Below are positions 5,143 through 5,490 of a DNA stretch of 5,490 bases, piece after piece. The DNA comes from Pseudomonadota bacterium (GTDB lineage: Bacteria; Desulfobacterota; Desulfovibrionia; Desulfovibrionales; Desulfovibrionaceae). Numbering within the stretch: the first letter of the stretch is position 1; every line of letters starts with the position of its first letter. The DNA is taken from the NCBI GenBank assembly GCA_018822065.1, contig JAHJKV010000383.1, forward strand, positions 1-5,490, read 5' to 3'. The notes beneath the pieces are model-generated. The model worked only from the letters and a program-made list of their open reading frames with translations, had not been told where the DNA came from and searched no databases. Both the position numbers and the translations under genes were made by a program.

Positions 5143-5490
5143 ATGGCTATCATCGTTGTTGGACACAAAAATCCTGACACTGACACGGTTGCTTCTGCAA
5201 TCGCCGCTGCTGACCTGTATTCCAAACGTGGCATGGCTGCTGAAGCCGTGATTCAGGGTCCTGTCGCCCCTGAATCTGCTTTTGTGCTGAAAAAGTTCGG
5301 TCTGGATACCCCCAAGATCGTCACTGATGCCACTGGCAAGCAGGTCATTCTCGTTGACCACACCGACATCTCCCAGACCATCGACAACCTGGACAAGGGC
5401 GAACTCGTCGCCGTCGTCGACCACCACAAACTTGGTGACGTGACCACGTCCAATCCCCTGGAAATGTGGGTTTGGCCTGTGGGCTGCACC
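5143..5490 (+). CDS. ppaC: Manganese-dependent inorganic pyrophosphatase, family II (5' part, cut by window end)
   Basis: Family II pyrophosphatases (DHH superfamily) split pyrophosphate into two phosphates in the cytoplasm using Mn2+ or Co2+. The window holds the first 116 codons of a protein usually about 305-310 residues long. Metal-binding motifs are in place: GHKNPDTDT at 7-15 with His8, Asp12 and Asp14; VDHTD with Asp72; and DHH at 93-95. NPLEMWVWPVGCT at 104-116 corresponds to the PL....PVGCT segment of the Bacillus enzyme. The start is the ATG behind GGAGG. No regulatory CBS domains are seen in this part; in relatives that have them they lie after about residue 65-70, and here the catalytic sequence runs through without insertion. 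Codon choice looks biased (AAC, GAC, ATC, CTG, GTC), as in highly expressed genes. In a sulfate reducer it would pull ATP sulfurylase forward. Frame stays open to the last base. Confidence 0.95.
   Translation, partial: MAIIVVGHKNPDTDTVASAIAAADLYSKRGMAAEAVIQGPVAPESAFVLKKFGLDTPKIVTDATGKQVILVDHTDISQTIDNLDKGELVAVVDHHKLGDVTTSNPLEMWVWPVGCT

Noticed and set aside
4518..5234. Open frame on the - strand opposite EIIC and the ppaC start (238 codons)
   Set aside because: Gln/Gly/Cys-rich translation without domain character. It runs across the ribosome binding site and start of ppaC, and the sense genes are clear.

Overview
The window is a tightly packed, one-direction (+ strand) chromosomal block. Its order is [possible tail of an upstream gene] - rpoN - hpf - ptsN - rapZ - mannose-family PTS EIIA - EIIB - EIIC - (85-base gap) - 5' part of a family II inorganic pyrophosphatase gene, cut by the window end. 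The order, the moderate GC content and the protein sequences fit a sulfate-reducing Desulfovibrionales bacterium, perhaps Pseudodesulfovibrio or a close relative. That placement is inferred from remembered gene order and protein style; no search was run.

Layout: bases 1-91 hold the end of something upstream and the weakly marked start of rpoN. From 92 to 5057 the genes are separated by only 36, 2, 19, 1, 12 and 12 bases. I see no internal terminator, so they probably form one operon with translational coupling, most clearly at hpf/ptsN and rapZ/EIIA. The gap at 5058-5142 holds no gene. It may hold a promoter (there is a weak sigma-54-like match), and it ends in a strong ribosome binding site for the pyrophosphatase gene. 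No tRNA, rRNA, mobile element or CRISPR array is visible.

How the genes fit together: RpoN is sigma-54. HPF (long form) dimerises and silences 70S ribosomes in slow growth. EIIA-Ntr (PtsN) is a regulatory phosphocarrier. RapZ is a P-loop NTPase/RNA-binding regulator. This is the classical proteobacterial rpoN-hpf-ptsN-rapZ neighbourhood. In enterobacteria it is followed by npr (HPr-like); here it runs into three components of a mannose/sorbose-type PTS. EIIA and EIIB keep their phospho-histidines (His19, His12), and EIIC is a normal-looking membrane protein. The usual partner EIID is not in the window. The cluster therefore joins a regulatory PTS branch and a partial sugar-PTS branch to sigma-54 and ribosome hibernation. 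The pyrophosphatase next door suits a sulfate reducer, because sulfate activation by ATP sulfurylase releases pyrophosphate.

Most of the window is ordinary core genome. The points worth a second look are: the EIID-less mannose PTS fused to the Ntr operon; a C8 tract directly after the EIIA start codon; two perfect GC-rich inverted repeats inside ptsN; and the possible sigma-54 promoter before the pyrophosphatase gene. I did not find convincing evidence of a wholly new system.
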